Assembly: GCA_037957365.1 (NCBI GenBank)
Contig: JARHVA010002126.1
Span: forward strand, 690,001-754,000
DNA: 64,000 nucleotides
Direction: 5' to 3'
Source of the DNA: Torreya grandis
Taxonomy: Eukaryota; Streptophyta; Pinopsida; Cupressales; Taxaceae
In this document: positions 35,351 through 46,640 of the stretch, piece by piece
Numbering within the stretch: the stretch's first letter is position 1
Layout: every line of letters begins with the position of its first letter
Program-made: the position numbers and the translations under genes
The notes under the pieces: model-generated
The model's database searches: none
What the model saw: the letters and a program-made list of their open reading frames with translations, nothing else
Told to the model about the DNA's origin: nothing

Positions 35351-36325
35351 TGTCAGGGAACCTAGAACAATAAACATGCTCTGATCCCACTGTGTCAAGA
35401 TCTTGCTCCACCAATTAGAGCACATATGATTACTTCTTGTATTAGCAACTAAACACGGAATTTAACCAGAATCAATAAGTAACTAGAAATATGAAACAAC
35501 ACAGGAATTGAGAGACAATACACAATTGTATTAATAATCACTCAGAAGAATATACAATAAAGAAGATGCCACTTCTTCTTCCACCTCAAAGGTTTGCCAC
35601 ACCTCAAGACCTTCTTCCCTCTCTCTCTTGGTCACAATAATCAACTCCAATGCAGAATTGATGTTCACCTCTCCAACCAGTCAGTAACACGCTGCCAGTT
35701 CACCAAGTACACAACCGTACTCCAAGTAGATCTCCTGCTCTCTGCTGCTACCTACAAATCACTAGACCTTACTCACCATTGTAGATCTCTTATATAAATT
35801 AATGCACACATGCTGACCAAGATCATACACACACGAAGAACCCTGCTGATTCTCCAAACCAGTACCCACCTTGGTACTGTGTCACTAGGAGGAATGCACC
35901 ATTGCTCTCTTCTCTCTGAAGGAGCTTATTGCTCTCTTACTCACTAGCTACAAGTTTTACAATACAGCCCATGAGTCCATATATAGATCTAATGCTTACA
36001 ATAATTATACTAACCTAATTACAATAATTAGACACGCAACTCAAGACTAAGACTAGCCTTCAACATGCAAACTAACAGTCTTAAAATAGACTCTCCGAGA
36101 TCAACATTCAAACTGCCTGTTCACACACAGGCTGCCGACGTCGGCTCCTCCATGACCGATGTCGACCGACTGGTGACCGATGCCGGTTGCTTCCTCACTG
36201 CCATCTGACCGATGTCAGTTGATCAGACTGACACCGGTTTCCCTGCAACTGATTCTGTAACTCTGCATCCTCCGTAACTTCTCCTGTTTGCATTCTAGTG
36301 AAGCTTTTAGCTCCACAACCTAACA
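35351..36325 (-). mobile_element. 975-bp LTR-derived insertion (LTR plus primer site), duplication TACAC
   Basis: Flanked by TACAC at 35,346-35,350 and 36,326-36,330. Element B (45,180-45,260) gives the uninterrupted site with exactly the expected length. Read on the minus strand it begins TGTTAGGTTGTGGAGC and at 35,391 reaches TTGACACA. GTGGGATCAGAGC follows (35,378-35,390), 11 of 12 bases matching the initiator-Met primer site TGGTATCAGAGC, and the insert ends CCCTGACA at 35,351. So it is a whole LTR plus primer site plus about 26 bases, with TG and CA at its outer ends. CpG density is far above the surroundings, which suggests a younger insertion. Either a solo LTR with an unusually placed primer-like sequence, or integration of a partial cDNA. 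Confidence 0.8.
36130..36242. repeat. GACCGATGTCGGT-type tandem motif in the inserted LTR
   Basis: Copies such as TGCCGACGTCGGCT, TGACCGATGTCGACCGAC, TGACCGATGCCGGTTG, TGACCGATGTCAGTTGAT and TGACACCGGTTT follow one another in the U3 part of the LTR (near its minus-strand start). The repeat is CpG-rich and partly palindromic, as transcription-factor sites in U3 can be. Confidence 0.7.
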
Positions 36326-36330
36326 TACAC

Positions 36331-38530
36331 TACACAATCCAAGTTATCATTATAATTCATTACTTACTATATTACACATATTACTATATCGACATTTCAT
36401 TAGTATCTATCACTTATGTATCTTTTAACACATACCTAGTCTTGTAATAAACATGTCTTACATACTTTGTTGCTTTGATTAGTTAGATGTGATTTTATAT
36501 TTATAGTTATTACATGCTTTCTCTTCTTACTTAGTGTAGTTTTTTGGATTGTATTTATAGTTCCTATTTGTCTCTTATATGTGCCTTAGGACATTTATCA
36601 ATGTTCTTCTCTTCTATTCATGTGTATGCCTTAGGACATTTTCCAATGTCCTTTTCCTATACTCCTCTATGTGATTGTGGCTTCCATGTCAACTTACTTG
36701 TTTTAATTGTATGTGTATGTAGAATTTGAACATGTCTTGTATGCTTGTTTTCTAATTTGAGTGACATGCACCCATGTCCCTTGATTGCTTGGCCCCTTGG
36801 CCACTCTTGTATGCTTCTTTTTTCTTACTTGGTATGCTTGTTCCCTGATTATTTTTCCTATTTATAATGCCATGATCCATATCATGCATTTATTTGCTTT
36901 CTTGGATGCCATGATGGATATCATGCTCCATCCCTCTTTGCTAATAACTAACAACTAATACTTTCAATTCTAGTTCAGTATATTACACATGTTATTACAT
37001 TGTTATATCTATCTAGGTATATCCTTGTTGATCTAACAATCTCTCAATACAAACCATGCTATATCTTGAGATATCTTGTTGATTATCATTGCTATATCAT
37101 GTATATTTCTAGCTTAAGACAATTGTAGGGCTCTTTCTTTTGAGAGTAGTCATTGCAATGTCTTCATTCCTACCCTCAGAAGAGGGTACAACAAATAGAG
37201 GTTTTGTCATAGAGATCAAATCTCCTAGCAATTGAAAAAGTAATTTTTTAGATCACTCAAAAAAGAATCTAGACATCAGACTAGATAGAATAGAGTAGAT
37301 AAATAGCAAAAAATACAAAATAATTACTAGATTTGGTACTAAATAATAGCAACAAATTTAGACTATAACGTCAAAAAATAGGGTGTCTTATTTTTGGTGC
37401 TTCTATCTAAAAATCAAGAAAATTATTTTTTCCAAAAATAGATAAAAAAATTGAGTTCAGTCACAGGTTTGGTAGCTCAGTACAATCCAAATTTAGCATG
37501 TTTTAGTATAATTTTTTCATAGAGAATCTAGATATAGGGGGCATCTTGCATGGCATGATGGCTCTCACTTCCAATTTTAGATTAGGCAATTGATATTACT
37601 TCCAGATCAGAATCCATGTTCTAGACACTAGTGATTAGGGGTAATGTGTGTGACACATTGATCCTCCCATTTTTTGAGATTAGTTTATTTTCCAAGTATT
37701 TCTTAGTAGTTGCATGCCTTCATCTATAGGTGGTTGGCATCCTTTTTCAAAGTTTATCTTTCATACAAGCTTTACTTCCTGAGTACCTGAGTTCCCAATT
37801 TAGCTTCCACATAAGCCTATTGCACTAGTTTCAAAGTGGCTTTTATACAAGCCTAATATCCATCTTTCAAAATGGCCAAGAGTGACCTAGTTTTTATCAT
37901 ACATTCAGCTATCCATGCTAACATTTTTAGATCATAGTACATTCATGTCTATTCCATGGTGGTATTATTTCATAACTTCAATTCATGAGGAAATGATGGA
38001 GCCAAACAACTAGCTAGCATTTGTATTCTTAAGCCACCTATTCAGAAGGATTGGACACATAGTCCAAACATTGATTGACACACGCTTGATTCTTTAGCTT
38101 CACTTAGTAGGCAATGATGGAGCCAAAGGGCCTACCTTTGCATTCTTGAGCCACTTCTAGGAAATTGAGCACTCAACGCTAGTCATGTTATTATTTTTGG
38201 TATAGCACACATTCAGAACAATCCAACATCACAACAAGTTTTGTATTGGTTCACATACCTAGTGAGGTGTATTCATTATTTTTTCTTCCACTCTCACTTA
38301 CCTAGCTTTTGTACATTCTTATTTTATATATAGTGTATCTAGTAAGGATTGATCTACTCTATGTTTTTCATTACATATTCACACTTCACATCATGATTTC
38401 TCTATACACATCTAGCATCTCATAGCTTCTTGAGCTTCACCTTTATAGGTAAGTTTAGGTATGCTTTTTGTTTTTCTTTTATCCTAGTATTTCACTTTGC
38501 TACACCACTATTATAAAAGAAGGATAATTT
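36331..38530 (+). other. Element A noncoding interior, second part
   Basis: Collinear with element B 43,100-45,180 on the opposite strand (for example AATGATGGAGCCAAA near 38,110 against 43,505-43,520 and 43,620-43,635). Open frames of 60 or so codons are not shared between the two copies, so I call it noncoding. Two diverged copies of a block around CAATGATGGAGCCAAA lie at 37,990-38,060 and 38,105-38,160. It ends at the purine-rich AAAAGAAGGATAA before the 3' LTR. Confidence 0.6.
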
Positions 38531-39951
38531 AGTCATATAAAATACAAAATTTGGTAACTTGAGTGTGGCTAATGACACCTAATCTATAGGTCCATTTTGT
38601 TTACTCTCATAACCCCAATAGGCATGTTTTCATTAATTCCTAGTCAATCATATCCTCCTAGACTAAACCCTTATAGACCCAAATTACTCTTTCCATGCTT
38701 AATCTATCCCCCCATATCCCATCAACCATGGACAACAACACCCAAACTTGGACTACAATGCTAAAACCAGGGTTTCATGTTTTTGGTGCTATTGTCCATG
38801 TGCATTTTGGCTTCTAATGATCATATTCTTGTGAATCCTTATCCTAATTCATGTCAGCCTAACATGAATTCATTTAACCCATGATCATTAAATTCCATAT
38901 TAAAGGTCATTCAAAGTCCATTTAGAATTTTTGACACTCATTTACAAGAGAGAAGTAAGAATACAAGCAAGACCACTCAAGAACTTTTCCCTATTCTCTA
39001 CATATAACCATCCAATAGTATTTATAGCTTATTCAAACCTTTACACTAGTCCCTTGTCATTTCAAGTACACCCAATTTTCCATTCACTTGTATTTTTATT
39101 ACATTATTGCACCAATCACTTCAATGGGAGAACTACATATAGCTTGATCCCTCCTTCAAGTATTGGTATGTAGGCAACATGCCCACACATGAGGTGTGAA
39201 GTGCATCTAACGTATCCTTTACACACTAACGCCCCCTTTCTTTTCTCCAAATTTTATATTCAAGTTTAAACACAAAGAGGACCTAGAGTATTGAATACTA
39301 AATTAGGTACATAGTTAGCTCCATAGACTTTCAAGATTTGATATTTCATAGGTTGGGTCACATAGATCTAATGCATAAAACCTAAAAATATTAGATCACT
39401 AGGACAACAACGTCAAGATAGGACTCCAGCACTAGAACCCAAGGTGTTTTACTTTTAGTGCTATTATCTGATCAAGAAACAAACTCCATATTCTTATTTA
39501 TGATAGTCTCCCAAGCTTACACATAGCTTTCTAGACCCTGTCTCAGTTAGAATAACATAGAATCTGATAACTTTAATTTTATCTCTCTCACTACTATTTT
39601 TAGAAAAGTCCTAACTATAGTCAAATTTCACAAATTAGTAGGCTAATTATTGTACATTATTTACTAATTTTACCTACTCAAGCCCTTTTTTTTTTAAAAA
39701 GCCTGGTAAACTTTTTAACGTGACCGACAGTGCTGGCTAGACATGCCTAATACCGGTACCATGGGGCGGGGGGGGGGAGACTAGACCCCGTGACCAGTAG
39801 AGCCGCAGCTAAAGTACTTAGCCAACCAGGCTAGGGCCCCCACCTTTCTCTATTTTTAAAATCTTGGTAAACTTTTTAATGTGACTGACAATACTCAGGC
39901 CCATTTATTATTTAGGAATTAAACATTTAATTTCCAAAAAAAAATTAGACC
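38531..39951 (+). repeat. 3' LTR of element A (contains SINE)
   Basis: Aligns with the 5' LTR throughout (AGTCATATAAAATAC start; conserved module GGGAGAACTACATATAGC at 39,126). The 206-bp SINE and its duplication interrupt it; without them it is about 1,204 bp. Confidence 0.85.
39686..39891 (-). mobile_element. tRNA-derived SINE, tandem 1.3-mer
   Basis: The insertion is flanked by TACTCAAGCCC (39,675-39,685) and TACTCAGGCCC (39,892-39,902); the 5' LTR has the single site CTACTTAAACCC. On the minus strand the main unit (39,844 to 39,686) has a pol III A-box TAGCCTGGTTGG (39,822-39,833) and B-box GGGTCTAGTCTCC (39,776-39,788; consensus GGTTCGANTCC). A GC-rich body with a C-run, TACCGGTA, and a tail GTTAAAAAGTTTACCAGG...TTTTTA(n) follow. 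Upstream, 39,845-39,891 is a second copy of just the 3' end (GTCACATTAAAAAGTTTACC, then AAGATTTTAAAAA), making a head-to-tail partial dimer. Several CpGs survive, so it is young relative to its host LTR. Confidence 0.85.
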
Positions 39952-40282
39952 GCTATGTTAATGGGCGGTTCCTACATAGCCATTAATTTGAAGAGGGCCT
40001 ATGACTAATGTAGTTATCCCATATGTGTTGCTTTTGTGTGAATAAGGATGTAATGTGTGATAAAAAAGTACATAAGAGTGACCTAGCTTATGACTTGAAA
40101 AATATGGTTCATGGGATGCTCCTTTAGTACTTCATAAATGTGAGGATTCTACTCATAAGACTAATATGGAAATAGGGATGAATAGGGTTGGTTTGCTCAC
40201 TTGAATTCTAGATTGAATACTTCTTGGTAGATTGCCTTGTGAGTTCTCAACATTTACTAGGTGAATAATGAATGAAGGTTGA

Positions 40283-40327
<45 letters not shown>

Positions 40328-40737
40328 AATCTCTTTTAAAAATATATCTCACTAAAGCACTTAGACCAACCATAAGGATACATTTCATTTGCAAATTGGA
40401 TGATTTTTGGTCACTAGACACTTAGTTAGAAAAGGGACACTTGCATTGACATAGGTGTCTAGTTATAATTCAAGTGTTTAGGAATCTAGAAAATAGTTAC
40501 AAGTCCAAAACTAGTAGATAATAATAATGATCATGTTGTGAGAATTTTTTAAAGTATAGAAGGCCTAGTCATTAGAATAATAGTGGTCAGATTAAGAGAT
40601 AATCAATTTTCATAAATGGATAGTGAACATGAGCCTTTTGGCAATGAAAATGTCATAGACTTAAGGGTACAACAATTATAGGTATTTGCCAAGTATAAAA
40701 GACTAAGGTGTTATTTAATTCATATTTAGTGTCTACA
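39952..40737 (-). repeat. 5' LTR of element E, proximal half (D family)
   Basis: On the minus strand it starts TGTAGACACTAAATATG at 40,737. It carries the conserved LTR module at 40,020-39,970 (GATAACTACATTAGTCATAG, then CTCTTCAAATTAATGGCTATG, TAGG) before element A interrupts it. It contains an (AC) microsatellite of 18 units at 40,287-40,323. Confidence 0.65.
40287..40323. repeat. (AC)n microsatellite
   Basis: About 18 AC units. Confidence 0.95.
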
Positions 40738-41319
40738 GTGGGATTTTCATAGAGAAAAAATCCTTCATAAAAATAAAAATCATGTTATGGGTATAAAATA
40801 TAGATTTTAAAAATTCTTAGTGGTTCACACATTAGATTGGTTCAGATATGTGACAGATATTCATACATTGATACATAATATGGGGAAACTATGTTGTGCA
40901 TATACACTCAATTTACAAAGACATGATTTATAGATTACATATTCAAATATAATTGAGTGTATATTTCATGCAGATACTTATGGTTTGTAATAATGGACAT
41001 TAAATGTTTTCACATATAGATACATTTGAGATACATGCTCCTAGATTTGGTATATAGATTCATAACATTCTATATAAGTTGGCATGGATCTAGTGGAGCA
41101 TGATATTTGTTCATGCACATATACACTGAAATTTTATAGATGGCACAAATTTAGTGAAGCATAATACTTGTTCATGTAAATTTACATTTTTTTCATTGAG
41201 CATTATTACAATTGTTTATTTGCAAAAAAAAATTGAATTGCACTAGATAGTGATCAAAATTGAATATGTAAGTCTATCTACTGTAATTGATTCTTGACTT
41301 TTTATTTAATTTATGTCAA
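40738..41319. other. Noncoding, with a small tandem duplication
   Basis: No ORF. At 41,085-41,145 and 41,148-41,205 a unit with ATCTAGTGGAGCATGATATT / TTTAGTGAAGCATAATACTT and TTGTTCATG recurs. Confidence 0.5.
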
Positions 41320-41923
41320 GTTTTAGTGGCACTCAATGGTCATAGAATCACTCATAGTAAACCCATTATATGGTTCCCACCCTACCATATCAATGTTAAA
41401 TATTAGAGTAAGATTAGTTACTTGAGTTAGTGAGATTCAGGTTTAATGGCGTTCAACAGCCTCAACAATAATTTACATTCATGAGTGTTTGGAAATTTAT
41501 CTTCCCAACCCAAGGTATTGCATATTTACAAAAAATTGGGCATATTCACCTCAATTCTCCATGTGTTTTAGTAAAGAATCAAATTTCTTCAATGCTTCAA
41601 CAAGGAAACATCATCTCCAACAAGTTACATGGAAAGATAATTTACTCACATACAAGAGTACTCCTTCCTTGATCTTATATAAGTAAGCTATGTTTCCATG
41701 TAACCTAGATTATAATATACTTGTCAACATCACTTTTGACCTACATTTACCATACATGACTTATGCACACACATATGCCTCTTATTTGCCATTCTCTCAC
41801 ATTCACATGCTTTCTATGAATTTGGCACTCCCAATTTGTTATCAATCACCTATAAGAACCTCTTATTATATATAAAACTAGTTAAATATCTTACCTAACC
41901 ATATTTAGATCTTCAAATATATT
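41320..41923 (+). repeat. D-family 3' internal fragment
   Basis: Weakly collinear with 7,840-8,200 and 26,200-26,560 (AAGGAAACATCATCTCC, GAGTACTCCTTCCTT). Interrupted by element B; the LTR-like piece 49,964-50,860 in the same orientation may be its continuation. The overlapping short ORFs here have no support. Confidence 0.4.
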
Positions 41924-43090
41924 GTTTTAATAGTTTTGGGAATATTGGAATTGTATTCCTAATTTAGTTAAGGGTCTAGAATAATAAATTAGTAAATAGT
42001 ATATTACAATAATAATTTGTATAATTTACTGTGTCTTTTAAACCTTTCTAAAAATAGCAATAACTAAGGAGAAATACAACTTAAAATTGAATTGAGATGG
42101 ATGAGATAGAGCTTGAAACTAGTTTTGGAAGACTAGGACAATATCATGAATCTAGATCTCAATTTCATTTAATGAAATGATAAGAGTGCTAAAAATAGGA
42201 CACTTTATGGTTTGGGGCTAGTGTCTAGGTCCTACCACTATTGTCCAAACTAGTCATAGAGATCTAAGTTTTTTGGGTTTTGTTCTCTATCCATGTATGA
42301 GTCTTTCTATGAAATATTAAGTGTTGAATGTTAACAGATCTCCTTGTAGAGTTGATTCAATCTTGAAACCCTAAACCTTCATTATGCTTGATAAAATATA
42401 AGAAAGAGGGGGGGTTAGTGTGTAAAAGATGCATTGAACGTGTATCCACACCCCTTGTTTGAGCATGTTGCCTATATACCAATATTCTAAAGAGAGATAA
42501 AGTTATATGTAGCTCTCCCACTTGATGTCCTTTGTGCAATAGTGTAATGAGGATGCAAAAATGCCAAATTGAGAGTGCTTGAGGTGGATAAGAACTGATG
42601 TGGGGGTTTAAATATGTTTGTAGATGTGTTGGGTGACTGTATGCAAAGAATAGGGAAATTTTCCTTAGTAGTTTATTTATATTCATGCTTGATTTGTAAG
42701 ATTTATCACCTCCCTTTATAAATTATCTTTAGATGGATCATGGGTTAGATGTATTCACACTAGGCTGACATGATGAAGGATAAGAATTAGATGAAAATGC
42801 TCATTTGAGCTGGAAATGTGATTGGACATGAGCACTAAAAATGGGACATCCTGGGGTCTAGTGATATAGTCCATGTATGGCACTCCTATCCTATAATCTC
42901 AAGTCTTGGGGGATAGAATTAGCTTGGGAAATAGAGTTTGGTTGAGCTAGAATCAGGGTTCAAAAGTCTATGAATGATCGATAATAAGCAAAAAGGTGTC
43001 TAGAAGGGTCATGAAAGCATGAAATAAGGTCCTATAGATTAAGTATCACAAGAGACACTCAAGATACCAATTTGGATATTGTATATGACT
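41924..43090 (-). repeat. 3' LTR of element B
   Basis: Shares with 48,763-49,963 GGAATATTGGA, CCTAATTTAGTTAAGGGTCT, GAAAGAGGGGGGGTTAGTGTG-like and AAAAAGGTGTCTAGAAGGGT landmarks. The purine tract on the minus strand is AAAGGGTGGGGGATAGA (43,090-43,106). Confidence 0.82.
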
Positions 43091-43106
43091 CTATCCCCCA
43101 CCCTTT

Positions 43107-46100
43107 ATTTTAATGATGTAGTAAAGCAAAATTCTAGGATAAAGGAAAAATAGAAAGTATGTCTAAACTTACCTATAAAGGTGAAGACCATTAAGTTGTG
43201 TGATGTTGAGTATATGTAGAAAGCACATCATGAAGTGAAAATATGTAATAGAAAACAAAAATTAGATCAGTTCTTACTAGACACTATGTCTAAAGCAAGA
43301 ACATACAAAATTTGGGTAAGAAAGAGAGGAAGAGAAAGGAAGGAATACACCTCACTGGGTATGTGAACTAATACAAAACCTATTATGTTTTTGAGTGATG
43401 CTAGATAATATTGGGTATGTGATGAACCAAAAGTAATATCATGAATAAAGATGAGTTCTCAATTCCCTAAGATTGGCTCAAAAATGCAAATCTTGGCCCT
43501 TTGGCTCCATCATTGCCCACTAAGTGAAGATATGTGATCATGCATGTTATAATTGATGTTTGGACTATGTGTCCAATCCCTCTAAGTAGGTGGCTCAAGA
43601 ATAAAAAGGTTATCTAGTCCTTTGGATCCATCATTACCTATTAAGTGAAGCTATGAACTGATATTGGTATGGATGTGCATCATATGAGATGGATCCTAAA
43701 GCCCACAAATGCTCTAAATTTTGACAATGTGGCATGGATAGTCAAATGTGTACTAGAAACTAGGCCAGTCTTAGCCATTTTGAGAGGTAGAGATCAGGCT
43801 TGTATGAAAGCCACTCTAAAATTTGGAACTAGGCTTATTGGAAGCCACTCGAGAATGATGCCAACCTCTTATAGATGGAATAAGGCATGTAATTATTGAA
43901 AATGTTTGAGTAATGTACTGAACTCAAAAAGAAAAGAAAACCAATGTGTCGTGAACATTGCCCCCAATCACTAGTATCTATAACATGGATTCTAATCTGA
44001 AAATTATACCAGCTACCCAATCTAAAACTAAAAGTGAGAGCCATCATGCCACACATGATGCCCCTATACCTAGATTCTCTAAGAAAATTGTATTGAAACT
44101 ATTGATTCTAAATTGTACTATTGCTAACAAAATTGTAACTAAACTTACCTTTCTATTTGTTTCTAGAAAATATGGGGTTTTTGCTATTTGGATAGGAACA
44201 CCAAAAACAAGATACACTATTGTCTGGTTCTATTGTCTAGGTCTGATGCTATTGTCCTTTGTTGATTCTAATCACTATTCTATAATCATCACTATTTTTT
44301 TGGTCTATTTTGCCTAGTTTGGGTTCTAGTTACTATTCTGAGTGTTCTAAAAACTAATTTTTGACCAGTAGAGGGCTCTGATCTCTATGAAAAAACTCTT
44401 GATTATTGCCTCTCTTCTAAGGGTAGGAATGAAGACCTTGCAATGACTACCCTTAGAAGAAAGAGCCCTATAAGTGTGTTATGCTATGAAAAACATGATA
44501 TAAAAATGATAATCGAAAAGATGTCTTAAGATATAGCATAGTTTGTATTGGAGATTGTTAGATCAACATGGGTATGCCTAGATAGATGTAATAATGTAAT
44601 AACATGTGTAGTATATAAACTGAAGCTAGAAATCTAGTTAGTTGTTAGTTTTCAAGGAGGGATGGAGCATGATGTCCATCATGACATCCAAGAAAGCAAG
44701 GTAATACATAATGTGTATCATGGCATTTCAAATAGTGAGAAGATAATAAGCAATAAGAACATAAGGCAAGCAACAAGAAGCATACAATAGAGTTGCCAAA
44801 GGGCCAAGAAAATAAGGGACATGGGCACATATCACTCAAACTATAAAGCAAACATACAAGGCATGTTTAAATGCCACATACACATATAATTGGAAACAAG
44901 AAAGGTTGTCATGAGGGACACAAACATATGGAAGAGTACAAGCAAAGGAAATTGGAAATTTTCCTAAGGCACAAATAAGAGACAAAACAAAAATTGAGAA
45001 ATGCAATCATATCTAGCTATGCAAGGCAAGAAAGGAAGGCATGTAATATGCTAGAAATACAATCGCATCTAACTAATCAAAGAAAAAAGTGAAATAATGC
45101 AAGACATGTAGCACAGAACTAGGTAGATGCTAAGAAATACATAAGTACTATTTACTAGTAAATATCGATAAAGTGATATGTGTAATCTAGTAAGTAATGT
45201 ACATCATCATGATAACTTAGAGTGTGTGGTGTAGGTATGACATAACGTGGATAGTGTAGTCATGTAAAAGATACCCTTGGTGGGTAGATATATCAATGTA
45301 TGTCTCAAATGTACCAGTAGGATGCCCCCTCAATAGGTAAAGTGAAGCAATCAAGGATTTGGATGTCATTGCACACACTCAAAGAAGATCAAGTGATGCA
45401 TGGTAATGTAGATAAATTGACAAACAGTAACATAGAACAAAAAATGTAAGTCTAGCATGGTAGTAGAAATGTAAAGCATGGATAATGCATACAATTGAAA
45501 TGTTTTTGAATTATTTGAATGTTTTTAGATTTTGACGTATTTAAATGTTTTTTTTATTTTTGAAATTTTATATTATATTTGGTATTGTGAAATATTTTCT
45601 ATGTACAATTAATCATAAGGAGATTATGTATAATAAATTGAAAATAAGCTATGTACAATCAAACATTAGGAGACTTTACAAGAAATACTCAGAATAAATT
45701 ATACTAATTGATGAGTCTCATGAGAGACTCCCTATCATGATGTCCTATATCAAGGAGAGTGATCATGCATGATCGTGAATCATAATAGAAGGGTTGAGAT
45801 TTTGGCTCTGAAAGATGTGTATGATGTAAATTCTCTAAAATCTCTATAGTGAAAACCAATTATAGGGTCCCCTTGTAACTTTAAGAAGTATATGCAACCA
45901 TAAGGCTCTTAGGGAACCATCTGGTAGTAGGATAAGCTCTTTGAGCATGTTGTGTATAGGCATGATACCTCAATGATATTGCCCTGGGTGTGAACACTAT
46001 AGTTGGAAACTATTTAGAGTCCTAAAAATATGGTTTCTCTAAAAGAATCCTCCATGTAAGTGTATGAGCTATCTATGCTAGTGAGGAAGGCCTCAACTAT

Positions 46101-46150
46101 GTCTGAATCTAAACTTGAGGAAGAACTGTAACTGGTGGAGAAGCTAAAAT
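43107..46150 (-). other. Element B noncoding interior
   Basis: The counterpart of 34,900-38,530 in element A without the 975-bp insertion. The largest open frame (43,958-44,317 plus) is not conserved in A and runs against the element, so it is not called. Confidence 0.6.
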
Positions 46151-46640
46151 TGGTGACTATAGAGTAGTATATGGCTCTGAAGTGGGGAGTGGTAGCTCAT
46201 ACAAAACTCCACCAACTATAATAACCTAGTTAACATGAATGAATTTTATGCATCTATGAAATGTAGAAGGTACTTCTCAAAGTTTATGAATCCATGGTCG
46301 ACCAAGCAACATATCAAAGACTCCTATATTATAAAATATAGTAAATGGGTTGGACACATGTGTTGGAATGACCTATAGAGGAAGTAAAATCTCACCCAAT
46401 AAAATCTATATGTACCCACTAAATCCATTGATAACTATGTCAATCAAGGTAATAGCTTGCTCTGAATATCCCAAATTTTATAGTAATATCATAGTGCACA
46501 TGTTCACACTAGATCCATTGTCTATTAGAACACTATGAATGGGATGATGATTAATGTAGTCTCTGATAAAGAATGCATGGTAATCCAAATCATCCTCAAC
46601 TATCTCCTATTTTGAGAAGGAGATGGAAGGTCTAGCTAGA
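46150..46640 (-). pseudogene. Element B protease
   Basis: Minus strand SVLIDNGSSVNMCTM at about 46,530-46,486 and GVFDMLLGRPWIHK at about 46,327-46,286, the same retropepsin as in element A with the intact LLGRPW motif. In-frame TAG codons occur (for example ILL-stop-NLGY). Confidence 0.75.

Larger units (their letters stand above)
30486..39951 (+). mobile_element. Element A: gag-protease-only LTR retrotransposon
   Basis: LTRs at 30,486-31,687 and 38,531-39,951 (1.2 kb each once the SINE is removed), flanked by CCTAT and GCTAT, a 5-bp duplication with one mismatch. It sits in the D-type LTR of element E: joining the flanks restores a sequence collinear with 9,010-9,085. Interior: primer site, gag (32.5-33.6 kb), protease (34.08-34.5 kb), then a noncoding stretch to 38.5 kb with no reverse transcriptase, RNase H or integrase. 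It carries two secondary insertions, at 35,351-36,325 and 39,686-39,891. The sister element B has the same architecture, so the lack of polymerase predates both copies. Confidence 0.85.

Noticed and set aside
42357..42686. 109-codon minus-strand ORF
   Set aside because: Located in the 3' LTR of element B; a chance open frame in LTR sequence that is disrupted in the other LTRs of the family.
43958..44317. 119-codon plus-strand ORF in element B
   Set aside because: Runs antisense to the element, not conserved in element A, and no recognisable features.
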